From: CAVTGO01 sp963734275
Lineage (GTDB): Bacteria; Actinomycetota; UBA4738; HRBIN12
Length of the DNA stretch: 64,000 nucleotides
NCBI GenBank assembly: GCA_963734275.1
Contig: CAVTGO010000016.1
Span: 37,267 to 101,266 of the forward strand
Reading direction: 5' to 3'
Part shown: one piece after another, positions 39,718 through 47,919 of the stretch
How the letters are laid out: each line of letters starts with the position of its first letter
Position numbering within the stretch: the stretch's first letter is position 1
Made by a program: the position numbers and the translations under genes
Notes under the pieces: model-generated
What the model saw: only the letters and a program-made list of their open reading frames with translations
Database searches by the model: none
Told to the model about the DNA's origin: nothing

Positions 39718-39858
39718 ATGCGGCGTCGAGCCTGCTCCGACCGGCGGCTCGCGGCGCGAATCGCGGTCCCCGTCCCGACGCTACGTGACTGGCTCCACGG
39801 CCGGGCCACGCCAAGACCTCGGGAATTGCAGCGGGTCGTGCGACTCCTCGCCCTCTAG
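39718..39858 (+). CDS. Small helix-turn-helix DNA-binding protein or fragment
   Basis: A 46-residue frame from ATG at 39718: 'RRLAARIAVPVPTLRDWLHG' followed by 'RATPRPRELQRVVRLLAL'. The spacing of 'LAARIxVPxxTLRDWLHGR' fits the HTH of small Cro-like or phage-type regulators. No strong Shine-Dalgarno is visible, and the protein may be the C-terminal part of a longer decayed regulator. Confidence 0.4.
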   Translation: MRRRACSDRRLAARIAVPVPTLRDWLHGRATPRPRELQRVVRLLAL

Positions 39859-39961
39859 CGCGAAGCTCTCGCGTGGGCATACGTTCGCTCATGGATCTGG
39901 TTGCCGGCCCTGGCAGGCAATGGTGGAGGTGCTCGCTACCTCCCCGGAGGTGCGGAAGTAG

Positions 39962-40126
39962 ATGCTCACCGTCATGATGGGGGAGGATGAGGAGCGCGCC
40001 GCCTTGATCGGTGAACTGTGGGCAATGAGAGCTCCCACCCCGTGGCCGAACCTGATCGACTGCGAGGAAGATGGGGTGCTCCGAGGGTTCGTCGTCGGGA
40101 TGCTGCGTGAGTCGGAGCGGCGGTAA
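39962..40126 (+). CDS. Small hypothetical protein
   Basis: A 54-residue frame: 'GEDEERAALIGELWAMRAPT', 'PWPNLIDCEEDGVLRGFVVG', ending 'MLRESERR'. Composition and periodicity look like a real short helical protein. GGAGG lies 11 bases before the ATG at 39962; an ATG pair at 39974 is an alternative. It sits in the decayed island between the HTH frame and a frameshifted gene. Function unknown. Confidence 0.4.
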   Translation: MLTVMMGEDEERAALIGELWAMRAPTPWPNLIDCEEDGVLRGFVVGMLRESERR

Positions 40127-40175
40127 GGCACGTCAGGTTTGACCTCTCACCCGGCGAGTGCCACGCTTCCGCAAC

Positions 40176-40548
40176 ATGCATCTGACGAAGACCATCTCGA
40201 TGGCGTCCTCCGACGAGGATGCGATCGCGAAGGTCCGTCACGCGATGCTTCGACTCGGCTGGGACGTCCAGGCAACGGCCCCCAAGTGGGTCAAGGCCAT
40301 CTCCGGCGACTGGTGGGAGAAGAAGGTCGAAGTCGAGGCGATTGCGGGATCGGGGGCCGTTACGCTCGATGCCGAGCCTGTTGCCGCCCTTCCCATCGGG
40401 CTCGGCCTGGCGTGTGATGATCGAAAGGGCGATGGACGAGCTTCTCGCCGCGGTCGGTGGCACACCCGAGGCGGATCCCGTGGAGGCCGTCAAAGTACCC
40501 CTTGAACAGCAGAAGGTCGATCTGGAAACGATGGCAGCGCCTAATTGA
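40176..40548 (+). pseudogene. Hypothetical protein, one frameshift
   Basis: Reads 'DEDAIAKVRHAMLRLGWDVQ', 'ATAPKWVKAISGDWWEKKVE' from the ATG at 40176, then must change frame near 40400 to continue 'WRVMIERAMDELLAAVGGTP', 'EADPVEAVKVPLEQQKVDLE' to a TGA at 40546. About 123 residues if intact, soluble, no recognised domain. The stop is two bases before the start of the next (also broken) gene, so the two were probably an operon. Confidence 0.5.
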
Positions 40549-40549
40549 C

Positions 40550-41121
40550 ATGGCCGACGCGAAAGCACCATTACCAGCAAGAGTTCCGCAGGAGGACAAG
40601 CTGGCCTTGGGTACCCGTTGCCGCTGCTGCTGGCGCGGTTGCCTTGTGGGTGGTGAAGGAATATGCGGGGCATCTCGTCGTGCTTGGTGGAGATATCAAC
40701 AAGCTTGCAGGGAAAATTGTTGGTCCTGGAGAGCGAGGAGAGGAACCCGGCTGCGATAAAGGGACGCCTCGAGTACGACGCTTCCTCTTGAACAGAATGA
40801 TTGTTCGTTTCAATGATGGAACTTCAGCAATGGCTCCGGGAGGAATACCAGCCGCACGGGTGAACCCCAGGCTCCTCCAAGCGTTAACCCGGATCGCTGG
40901 AAGATCGCGCAGAGAAGGTTGCGGACAACCCAGCTTTCTCTGATCGCGAACGCTTGGCAGCGACAACGTTCGTCAAGGGGTTGCGTCTCCGAAGAGAAGG
41001 CCAGGATCCCACGGGCTTCCGAGATCGCTTCGATGACGAAGCTATCTCCCGACTTCCTTTCTTAAGAACGTCCGCCCCCAACTCCGGACCTACTCCGAGG
41101 GTAGTCCTGGTTCCACGGTGA
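40550..41121 (+). pseudogene. Small membrane protein gene and following remnant, several frame breaks
   Basis: From the ATG at 40550 'ADAKAPLPARVPQEDKLA', then after a frame change near 40605 'WVPVAAAAGAVALWVVKEYA' and 'GHLVVLGGDINKLAGKIVGP', a single membrane helix with a basic flank. Further on another frame reads 'EKVADNPAFSDRERLAATTF', 'VKGLRLRREGQDPTGFRDRF', 'DDEAISRLPFLRT', ending near 41121; it may be the C-terminus of the same gene or of another. No family recognised. Confidence 0.4.
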
Positions 41122-41203
41122 AGAATGAAGTCAAGCCGCTCAAGATGTGAGTTCGAGCTCCCTTTGCCGTGCGATCCTGGTCTTCAACCGTCATGCTGGT
41201 GAC

Positions 41204-42150
41204 ATGCCCAAACGCAGCAATCTCTTCCAAGACGTAGTTGCTCTCATCCATACGCACATGGCTAGAGGAGCAACGGTCGAAGAGTCAGCAATGCTCGTCA
41301 ACCGAGTATCCGCCAAGCCACGAGAGGTCGATGTCGTCATCCGGGCCGCGACGGCAGGCCACGAGGTGACCGTTGCGGTGGAGGCTCGAGCTTCTGGCCG
41401 ACGAGCAGATGCCAGTTGGGTAGAGAGCATGCTCGGCAAGCATGCGGATCTACCCACAGACAAGCTCGTTCTCGGTCTCAGGCTGGCTTCACGAGCCAGG
41501 CGCGGAGGTTGGCAGAGGAGAAGGGCGCCGTCGCATTGGAGCCTTCGGACCTTAAAGGAAACGATCCCGCCGGACGCATTGTCAATCGCTTGAAGTCGAT
41601 CTGGCCGAAGATTGTTTCTTTGACCCCGGAGCGGTTTCAGGTGACAGTCGAACGACCGGAAGGAGAAGGGCGGTTCCAAGCACCTGCGGACCTGTGGTTT
41701 TTCCGGCAGGACGGAAGAGAGCTCGGAATTCTGGCGAACTTCTTCAAAGCCCACGTGCAGGGGTCGTTTGAGAAGTTGATGGAGGACATCGGCCTTCGCG
41801 ACTTACCTGAAACGATTGATCGCTTCTTCACCCTCGAGATGGGGAGTCCGGTTGTGATCCTGGATGGCGTTCGGCATCTCCTGTTCGTGCAATATGAGGA
41901 AGCGGAAGGGGGACCAGAGCTGCATCTGGTGACCCATGTCCGGGTTGTAGGAAAGGCGCACATCGATGTCGCAGAGGTGGTTCTGTCGCATCATCGACTA
42001 GGCGATGTGATCTATTCTCAGGGAACGTCGATCATCGGCGGAAGACACACCCTCCTTGTGGCCACGGAGGACGAAGAGGGCGGCCAAGTGTCTCTTCGCT
42101 TCGGCGAAGAGGCGGCCGACGGGATATCCCCAAGCACCCGGACAAGTAAC
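41204..42150 (+). pseudogene. PD-(D/E)XK (Mrr-like) endonuclease-domain protein, one frameshift
   Basis: The N-terminal half, from the ATG at 41204, holds the nuclease-like segment 'KPREVDVVIRAATAGHEVTV', 'AVEARASGRRADASWVESML', 'GKHADLPTDKLVL', the pattern of restriction-endonuclease-like proteins of the Mrr type (E..D..I, VE.R, WVE..L.KH). A single-base change near 41475 shifts the frame; the continuation is 'GFTSQARRLAEEKGAVALEP', 'SDLKGNDPAGRIVNRLKSIW' and about 190 more residues. The usual catalytic Lys position appears as Arg ('VEAR'). The stop is uncertain (a TAA at about 42148 in another frame). Role: possibly DNA restriction or repair. Confidence 0.6.
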
Positions 42151-42266
42151 TGCACCCCCAAGCTGGACAGGCCTATCCGCCATTTCTCACGGGGTTGGCG
42201 AACGTTGTTGCGACCAACAACCCCTTGTCAGCATGGTCTTCCAACGACGAGTGTGGGCTGCAAACG

Positions 42267-42296
42267 ACTAGGCCCCGGGTTGCCCCGGGGCCTAGT
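42267..42296 (-). terminator. Strong perfect 12-bp hairpin, probable terminator of the minus-strand miniprotein gene
   Basis: Arms ACTAGGCCCCGG (42267-42278) and CCGGGGCCTAGT (42285-42296) with a 6-base loop, perfectly paired. Read on the minus strand it lies 21 bases beyond the stop of the 27-codon frame at 42318-42401. It would also fold in transcripts coming from the endonuclease gene, so it may be bidirectional. No U-tract. Confidence 0.65.
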
Positions 42297-42317
42297 GAAC
42301 GATCTCAGAGGTTGTAC

Positions 42318-42401
42318 CTACCACCTGATGTGCGCACCACCGGCGAATGCGAGCGCCAGAAGCGAGCCCATGGCCACCGCGAGACGCTTGACCAGCTTCA
42401 C
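42318..42401 (-). CDS. Candidate 27-residue membrane miniprotein
   Basis: GTG at 42401 is preceded by GAGGGGGTGGAACC and encodes 'VKLVKRLAVAMGSLLALAFA' then 'GGAHIRW': a positively charged N-terminus, one hydrophobic helix and a short polar end. It is followed within 21 bases by a perfect 12-bp hairpin. Start signal, helix and terminator together make a miniature transcription unit, though a chance frame cannot be excluded. The type resembles membrane-acting regulatory or toxin peptides. Confidence 0.45.
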   Translation of the reverse strand: MKLVKRLAVAMGSLLALAFAGGAHIRW

Positions 42402-42626
42402 GGTTCCACCCCCTCACCACCACTCGGGCGGGTCACTCCCAGCCTGCAACGCTTGCCGCCAGGCAGCCCCTATGTATCCGACCCCCATTCGGGGGATTGC
42501 TCGTGAGTATCCGGGGGATGCCACTTGCCCGCAAGCCACCCCAGCGACCTACCGCAGCTGCCGTAGCGCGGCTTGGATGACTCAGGGTTCGTCGGGTGGT
42601 TCCAAGGAAGGGCGGCAGCCGTCAAG

Positions 42627-44174
42627 ATGGGGAAGACCATGAGGAAGCGCGCCGCCACGAGCAGCGGGAAGCCCACCGTTACACGCCCTGAACGGGCGTT
42701 CGAGTTCCTTGTGGTCGTGCCCACGATTGCCGCTCTTCTCCTGGCCCTCTCACAGCAGGCTGGGGCCCTAAGCGCTGATACTCGCCTTGACCTCGTCGTC
42801 TGGATCGCCCTCACAGCCTCTGTCGAGCTACTGCCCGTCCCGTCCTGGCGAGGAACACAAATCGGAGTTGGGTTCCCGCTCCTGATGGTTGTTGCGTTCC
42901 TCTACCCGCCCGCGGTGGCAGGGGCGAGCGCTTTCCTTGCGGCCTCGGATCCGCGAGAGTTCAGGGGCGAGGTCGGTCTTCTTCGCGCGCTCTTCAACCG
43001 GTCTCAGGTCGCGCTGGCTGTGTGGGCGGCGAGCGCCGTGTTTCACGAGCTCGCAGACGGTTAGGTCGTCGGCAGTAGCCGTACTGATTGCTGCCGCGGT
43101 TCTGGCGGCAGTTGTCGACTACTTGGTGAACTTCGGCGTCATTGCCGTCGTCGCCAGCCTTCACTTTCGAATGACTCCCGTTCGGGTCATTCGCGAGCTA
43201 AGGATCGGTCGATTGAGCGAGTTCCTTGTCAGCTACTTGGGTCTCGCCGTGTTTGGCGTGTTCCTGGCCAAGGTCTTCACAGAGGTTGAGATTCTTCGCT
43301 GTTCCCGTCTTCATCCTCCCGCTCCTCCTCGCTCGCCAGATGTTCTTCCGCAGCAAGGCGCTCGAGGAGGCCCACGCGGAGCTGAAGGATCGCGAGCAGG
43401 TCCTCCGCGCGCTCTCGAACCGGATGGCCGAGGAGCGCGAGGACGAGCGGCTCCAGATCGCCGGCTACCTGCACGACGACCTCGCCCAGCTCCTGTTCCG
43501 CCTCTCGATCCAGGTGGACGTGGCGAAGAAGCATCTCGACGCCGGGCGGATCGACGACGTCGAGTCGCTCCTGAAAGAGATGAAGGAGACGAAGAACCAG
43601 ACGTCCGAACGGATCCGGGCGCTCATCCGCGACCTGCACCGCTCGCCGCTGGGACGGGCGGGACTCGGGCGAGGCGCTGCACGGCTTCATCGCCGAGGCG
43701 GGTCGCGAGTCCGAGGTCCGGTTCCACATCGACGCGGACGAGATCGAGCTCCCCGCCCCGATCGCGCTGCTGCTGTATCACATCGCCCGCGAGGCCGTGA
43801 TGAACGCGCTGAAGCACGCCGAGGCGCGCAACATCTGGATCACGGTCAAGCCCGACGGCGACGAGGTGGAGATGGTGCTCCGCGACGACGGGGTGGGCTT
43901 CGACGTCGAGGCGCCCGAGCCCGAGGGTCACTTCGGGCTGACGATGATGCGCGAGCGCGCCCGGGTGGGCGGCGGGAGCCTGACGATGGTCAGCGCCCCG
44001 GCGCAGGGCGCCACGCTCACCGTCCGGTTCCCGACCTCGTGGCTGCAGGAAGAGGGGGAGGAGGGGGCGGCAGCCACATCGGCTCCGGCTCCGGGTCCGG
44101 CAACCCCTGACGGTGCTTCCCCCGGTACGGACCCCACGCCGTCGAGTTCGGCGGCGGAATCCGTCCCAGCATGA
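42627..44174 (+). pseudogene. Membrane sensor histidine kinase (NarL-type, HisKA_3), three frameshifts
   Basis: The stitched protein has a multi-TM N-terminus ('FLVVVPTIAALLLALSQ', 'VLIAAAVLAAVVDYLVNFGV', 'FAVPVFILPLLLARQMFF'), a coiled-coil linker, the HisKA_3 phospho-acceptor segment 'IAGYLHDDLAQLLFRLSIQV' and an HATPase domain ('LLLYHIAREAVMNALKHAEA', 'LRDDGVGFD', 'HFGLTMMRERARVGGG'). The frame breaks near 43060 (in-frame TAG), 43300 and 43670. The TM region resembles MASE-type sensors. No adjacent response regulator is seen. The 3' end overlaps the convergent DUF5317 gene by about 158 bases. Confidence 0.78.
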
Positions 44175-44694
44175 CGGCCACGGTCAGCCAGACCAGCCCA
44201 CCGTAGATCAGCAGGTCGCCCGCGCTGATCGCCTGGTGGAACGGCGCACCGACGGGGATCACGTCGGCCAGGAGCGTGAGGACGTCCTCGTCGGTCAAGA
44301 GATGGTGCTTGTCCGATCCCGCCTCCTCGAGTCCCACCAGCACGTCGATCTGACCCGAGTCGATCAGCGCCTGCGCCGAGACCGGCATCCCGCCGTTGGC
44401 CGCGATCACGGCGAAGTTGCACGCGAGCCCGATCAGCACGAGCGCCATGCCCTCGATCCGCACGTTCGCGATCGCGAACGCCACGAGCATCGAGTAGGAG
44501 ACCGTGAGCGCGGCCGTCCGGACGACGAGGTCGGTGCCGCCTGCCCCCTCGGGGAGCGGGACGAACTGCACCGCGAACCCAAGCACCGCCAGGATCCACC
44601 AGCGGAGCCGGAGGCCCTCGAAGCGCGACAGGCTGCCCCCGAACACGAAGCCGAGGAGGATCGCGATGACGATGACGAGCGTGAAGAGGATCAC
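44017..44694 (-). CDS. DUF5317 family membrane protein
   Basis: A 225-residue polytopic protein starting with GTG at 44694. Seen: 'ILFTLVIVIAILLGFVFGGS', 'LRLRWWILAVLGFAVQFVPL', 'SMLVAFAIANVRIEGMALVL', 'NFAVIAANGGMPVSAQAL', 'ADVIPVGAPFHQAISAGDLL' and 'WLTVAVMLGR', which are the conserved blocks of DUF5317. The C-terminal 30 residues are proline-rich and run into the convergent sensor-kinase gene. Function of the family is unknown; it is common in Actinobacteria. Confidence 0.85.
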   Translation of the reverse strand: MILFTLVIVIAILLGFVFGGSLSRFEGLRLRWWILAVLGFAVQFVPLPEGAGGTDLVVRTAALTVSYSMLVAFAIANVRIEGMALVLIGLACNFAVIAANGGMPVSAQALIDSGQIDVLVGLEEAGSDKHHLLTDEDVLTLLADVIPVGAPFHQAISAGDLLIYGGLVWLTVAVMLGRIPPPNSTAWGPYRGKHRQGLPDPEPEPMWLPPPPPPLPAATRSGTGR

Positions 44695-44785
44695 GGTCTG
44701 AGGTGATGGTCGGGGAAGCGGCAGGATGGTCCCACGGCGCTCCGGGTGTGTCCAGCGCCCGGGCTACCATCGGGTCGTGGCTCGG

Positions 44786-46441
44786 ATGGTGCCGTTCCCG
44801 ATGCTCCCCACCGCCAGCGCGGCCGAGCGACGCCTCTACGAGGGGTTCCTCGAGCAGCTCGACGACGGCTACGTCGTGTACCACTCGGTGGACTGGGTGC
44901 TCGCGGGCCGCGACGGCCCGGTGGAGGGCGAGGCGGACTTCGTGATCGCGCACCCCGAGCTCGGCGTGCTGGCGCTCGAGGCCAAGGGCGGCGGTCTCGA
45001 GTACGACCCGGCGACGAAGCGATGGCGCCAGCGCGGGCGCTCGGGCTCGCACGAGCTGCGCGAGGACCCGTTCCACCAGGCGAAGGACGAGATGCACTCT
45101 CTGGTACGGATCCTCGAGGCGCAGCCCGGCTGGGAGCGGTGGAAGCCCAGCTACGGGTACGGCGTCGCGCTGCCCGACGCGATCTACGACACCGCGGCGC
45201 ATCCCGGCGCGCCGCCGGAGGTCGTGATCGATCGCGACGACCTGCAGCGCCTGGCCGAGCGCGTGCCGCAAGTGATGGGCTACTGGTTCCGGCCCGGCCG
45301 GCGGTTCGGCGCCGAGGGGATGGAGGCGCTCGCGATGGCCCTCGGCTTCCGCATCGAGATCCGCGCGCCGCTGAAGCTCCGGTTCGACGAGGAGGACAAG
45401 AAGATCGTCGAGCTCACGGACGAGCAGGCGTGGATCCTCGGGTTCGTCTCGCACCGGCGGCGGGCCGCGATCACGGGCCCCGCCGGGAGCGGCAAGACGC
45501 TGCTCGCGATGGCGATCGCCAAGCGCCTGGCGGCCAAGGAGCAGCGCACGCTGCTCACCTGTTTCAACAAGCGGCTCGCCGTGTACCTGAAGGAGGAGGC
45601 CGGCGAGACGCCGAACCTCGAGGTCGAGCACTTCCACGCGCTGTGCGTGCGCCTCGCGGGGGAGGCCGGCATCCAGCTCCCCGACCCGGACCCCGGTCCC
45701 GGCTCCGACTTCTACGAGCACCGACTGCCCGAGGCGCTCGCCGAGGCGGCGGCGAAGCTCGGCCCACGGTACGACGCGATCGTCGTGGACGAGGGCCAGG
45801 ACTTCCGCGAGTGGTGGTGGCCGGCCCTGCTCGCGCTGCACGTCGACCCGGACGGGGGCGCGCTGTACGTGTTCGCCGACGACAACCAGAACCTGTACGG
45901 CGGCGAGCTCCCGGTGGCCGAGGAGGACACGATCGGGCCGCTCGCCCGCAACCTGCGGAACACGAAGCAGATCGGCGAGTTCGTCACCGTGTTCTACGAG
46001 GGGTCGGAGCCGCCGATCTCGCGCGGTCCCGACGGCGAGCCGGTGCAGATCCTCGGGTACGAGAGTGACGAGGAGCTCGCGCACCTGTTGGGCGTGGTGC
46101 TCACGAACCTCGTGGAGCTCGAGGGCGTGCCGGTCGAGGACATCGTGGTACTCACGCCCTCGGGCAAGGAGAAGAGCCGGCTTCGGAACCGGGAGAAGGT
46201 GAACGGCTTCCGCCTGTCCGAGAAGCTCGAGCCCGGCACGGTGCTCGCGACCAGCGTGCACGGGTTCAAAGGCCTCGAGCGGCCGGTGGTGATCCTGGCC
46301 GAGCTCGGCGACAAGCACGCGGAGGACCTGAACCGGTACCTCTACGTGGGCGCCTCGAGGGCGCGGAACCACCTGATCGTGCTCGCCACCGAGCCCGTCG
46401 CGCGCGAGCTCCGCCGTCTGACCGGCGTCACCGGCCCGTAG
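44786..46441 (+). CDS. NERD-domain UvrD-like superfamily 1 helicase
   Basis: A 551-residue protein with an N-terminal NERD nuclease-related domain ('YVVYHSVDWVLAGRDGPVEG', 'EADFVIAHPELGVLALEAKG': the E..D...P..G....E.KG pattern of the endonuclease-like fold). An SF1 motor follows with Walker A 'ITGPAGSGKTLLAMA' (about residues 229-243), 'CFNKRLAVYL', Walker B 'IVVDEGQDFREWWW' (about 331), 'FADDNQNLYGG', and motifs V-VI 'TSVHGFKGLERPVVIL' and 'RYLYVGASRARNHLIVLA'. It probably acts in DNA repair or phage defence. I chose ATG 44786; a GTG at 44777 is equally possible. Divergent from DUF5317. Confidence 0.9.
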   Translation: MVPFPMLPTASAAERRLYEGFLEQLDDGYVVYHSVDWVLAGRDGPVEGEADFVIAHPELGVLALEAKGGGLEYDPATKRWRQRGRSGSHELREDPFHQAKDEMHSLVRILEAQPGWERWKPSYGYGVALPDAIYDTAAHPGAPPEVVIDRDDLQRLAERVPQVMGYWFRPGRRFGAEGMEALAMALGFRIEIRAPLKLRFDEEDKKIVELTDEQAWILGFVSHRRRAAITGPAGSGKTLLAMAIAKRLAAKEQRTLLTCFNKRLAVYLKEEAGETPNLEVEHFHALCVRLAGEAGIQLPDPDPGPGSDFYEHRLPEALAEAAAKLGPRYDAIVVDEGQDFREWWWPALLALHVDPDGGALYVFADDNQNLYGGELPVAEEDTIGPLARNLRNTKQIGEFVTVFYEGSEPPISRGPDGEPVQILGYESDEELAHLLGVVLTNLVELEGVPVEDIVVLTPSGKEKSRLRNREKVNGFRLSEKLEPGTVLATSVHGFKGLERPVVILAELGDKHAEDLNRYLYVGASRARNHLIVLATEPVARELRRLTGVTGP

Positions 46442-46522
46442 CCGGAAACAGAGGCTGCTGCAGGCCGGTGATCAAGCCTCGCCCAGCACCCTCCGCCTCC
46501 GGCTGGTTTAGCACCGGGGGCC

Positions 46523-46560
46523 GGTCTACGTGGAGTGTTGTCGGCGGATCGAAAAGGTGG
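46523..46560 (+). repeat. Dispersed direct repeat, copy R1
   Basis: Contains GGTCTACG and the core variant TTGTCGGCGGATCGAAAAGG. It lies between the NERD helicase and the methyltransferase gene. Consensus core across copies: TTGTCCGCGGATCGAGAAGG. After it, a frame reading 'VSLGDYLAALGGLTPGAVRD' runs toward the methyltransferase end and may be a gene scrap. Confidence 0.7.
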
Positions 46561-46665
46561 GCAGCGCAGGCATGGCGAGTGTCGCTAGGGGATTACCTCG
46601 CGGCTCTCGGAGGGCTCACGCCCGGCGCGGTCCGCGACCGCTTGCATATGCACGACCCTGACCAG

Positions 46666-47445
46666 CTAGCCGACCTTGCGGACCTTCCACGCCTCAGCAC
46701 TCGGCCATCGCCTCGCCCATTCCAGCGGGACGTAGGGCTGGGCTTGCACGTCTGCTCCTTCGTTGGGAGGTTGGATCTCGATCAAGTCCTCGATCTCAAA
46801 TCCGCTCGCACGCAACAGTCGAACCATGTCGCCATGCCCGATCCGAAACTCGATGTCTTCGACGGCCCCGCTCGGTCCTCGCCACTCGAACCGGTGCATG
46901 CCGAAGTAGTCTCGATGGAGCCGCGAGTCCGCAGGCGCATCGTCATCGTCTGTGGGATAGCAACACATCACAAGGGGGGAGCCGGTCTCGAATACGAGAC
47001 GGCCGCCACCCCGCAGGATTCGTGAGGCCTCCGGAATCCACCGGTACGGGTCGCACCAGGTAGCGGCCCCGTACTGGGAGATCACGAAGTCGAAACTCGC
47101 GTCCGCGAAGGGCGGGCATTCGGCGTCGGCGTGCACGAGCGGGAAGCGAAGACTGAACTCCTTCTGGAGCAGCCGGGCAGTCGCGAGCTGGTTCGACGAG
47201 TTGTCGAGGCCGATGACCCGTGCGCCCCGGCGCATCAGCCAGGCCGAGACGTAGGCGGTCCCGCAGCCGAGTTCGATGGCATCGAGCCCCGCTAGATCAG
47301 GCAGCAGGAGAAGCTCGGACTCAGGATTGCCCCTGCCCCAGACCGGTTCCTTCCTAGCCCACGCCTCTCGTCCTCGCTGGACCCAGTCTCGCGCGTCCTC
47401 GTCCCAGGTGGCTCTGTTCACGAGGGCGTGGTCGTCGGTCGGCAT
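46666..47445 (-). CDS. Class I SAM-dependent methyltransferase
   Basis: A 259-residue Rossmann-fold methyltransferase (Methyltransf_11/25 type). Motif I is 'AIELGCGTAYVSAWLMRRGA', the acidic motif II 'VIGLDNSSNQLATARLLQ', and motif IV region 'PPFADASFDFVISQYGAATW' with 'CDPYRWIPEASRILRGGGRL'. The C-terminus ('EWRGPSGAVEDIEFRIGHGD', 'MVRLLRASGFEIEDLIEIQP') provides the substrate cap. The methyl acceptor is unknown. ATG at 47445 is preferred over TTG at 47451. The gene is bracketed by repeat copies R1 and R2 as a one-gene segment. Confidence 0.9.
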   Translation of the reverse strand: MPTDDHALVNRATWDEDARDWVQRGREAWARKEPVWGRGNPESELLLLPDLAGLDAIELGCGTAYVSAWLMRRGARVIGLDNSSNQLATARLLQKEFSLRFPLVHADAECPPFADASFDFVISQYGAATWCDPYRWIPEASRILRGGGRLVFETGSPLVMCCYPTDDDDAPADSRLHRDYFGMHRFEWRGPSGAVEDIEFRIGHGDMVRLLRASGFEIEDLIEIQPPNEGADVQAQPYVPLEWARRWPSAEAWKVRKVG

Positions 47446-47496
47446 GTCCAAACGATAGTGCGCCGTCCTCGGTTACCGCCAGCGTGGCCGAATGTC

Positions 47497-47514
47497 CACG
47501 CGCCCCGGCGCGTG
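47497..47514. repeat. Short GC palindrome shared with the 60.37 kb hairpin
   Basis: CACGCGCCCCGGCGCGTG, an 8-bp-arm hairpin with a 2-base centre, lies between the methyltransferase start and repeat R2. The same 17 bases (up to the final G) occur at 60372. Role unknown. Confidence 0.5.
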
Positions 47515-47536
47515 AGCGTCCTTGGCCGATTCGCTA

Positions 47537-47576
47537 GGTCTACGCACAAGGAGCCTTGTGGGCGGAACGAAATGTT
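47537..47576 (+). repeat. Dispersed direct repeat, copy R2
   Basis: GGTCTACGCACAAGGAGCC, then a diverged core (TTGTGGGCGGAACGAAATG) and TTGAGACGTCCG. From here about 240 bases match 56649-56885 (copy R4 and the 3' end of the NTF2-like gene). Confidence 0.7.
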
Positions 47577-47648
47577 GAGACGTCCGCGTTGCGGGGGCAT
47601 GACGGCACGTGTGATGGATGCGGGCCGCGACGGGTCGTCACGTCGCTT

Positions 47649-47778
47649 CTACGACTCCAAGGCGGACTCGATCGGCCGTGGAGTGGTTATGGGATCGGCA
47701 TGTCGATGGGCAATCTTCCACGCATCGTCTTCACGTCGGAATATGGTCGTCACGCGAAGCGAAACTTGCGCGATCCCA
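47649..47778 (-). pseudogene. 3' fragment of an NTF2/SnoaL-like gene
   Basis: Minus-strand frame 'RVTTIFRREDDAWKIAHRHA' then 'DPITTPRPIESALES' and a stop. It is nearly identical to the last 40 codons of the intact gene at 56758-57240, and no upstream part is present. Immediately beyond it, on the plus strand, a different scrap ('LLYQHDDTVAPEDFAGRRVL', 'VYFDPAS', stop at about 47863) begins, so two gene fragments abut here. Confidence 0.75.
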
Positions 47779-47919
47779 GCTGCTCTACCAGCACGACGAC
47801 ACGGTCGCGCCCGAGGACTTCGCCGGCCGACGCGTGCTCGTCTACTTCGACCCGGCCTCGTAGACGCCGGGCTGACGTCGGGACTTGCGCCTGCTCCTCA
47901 AGGGGTGTTGATTGACGGT

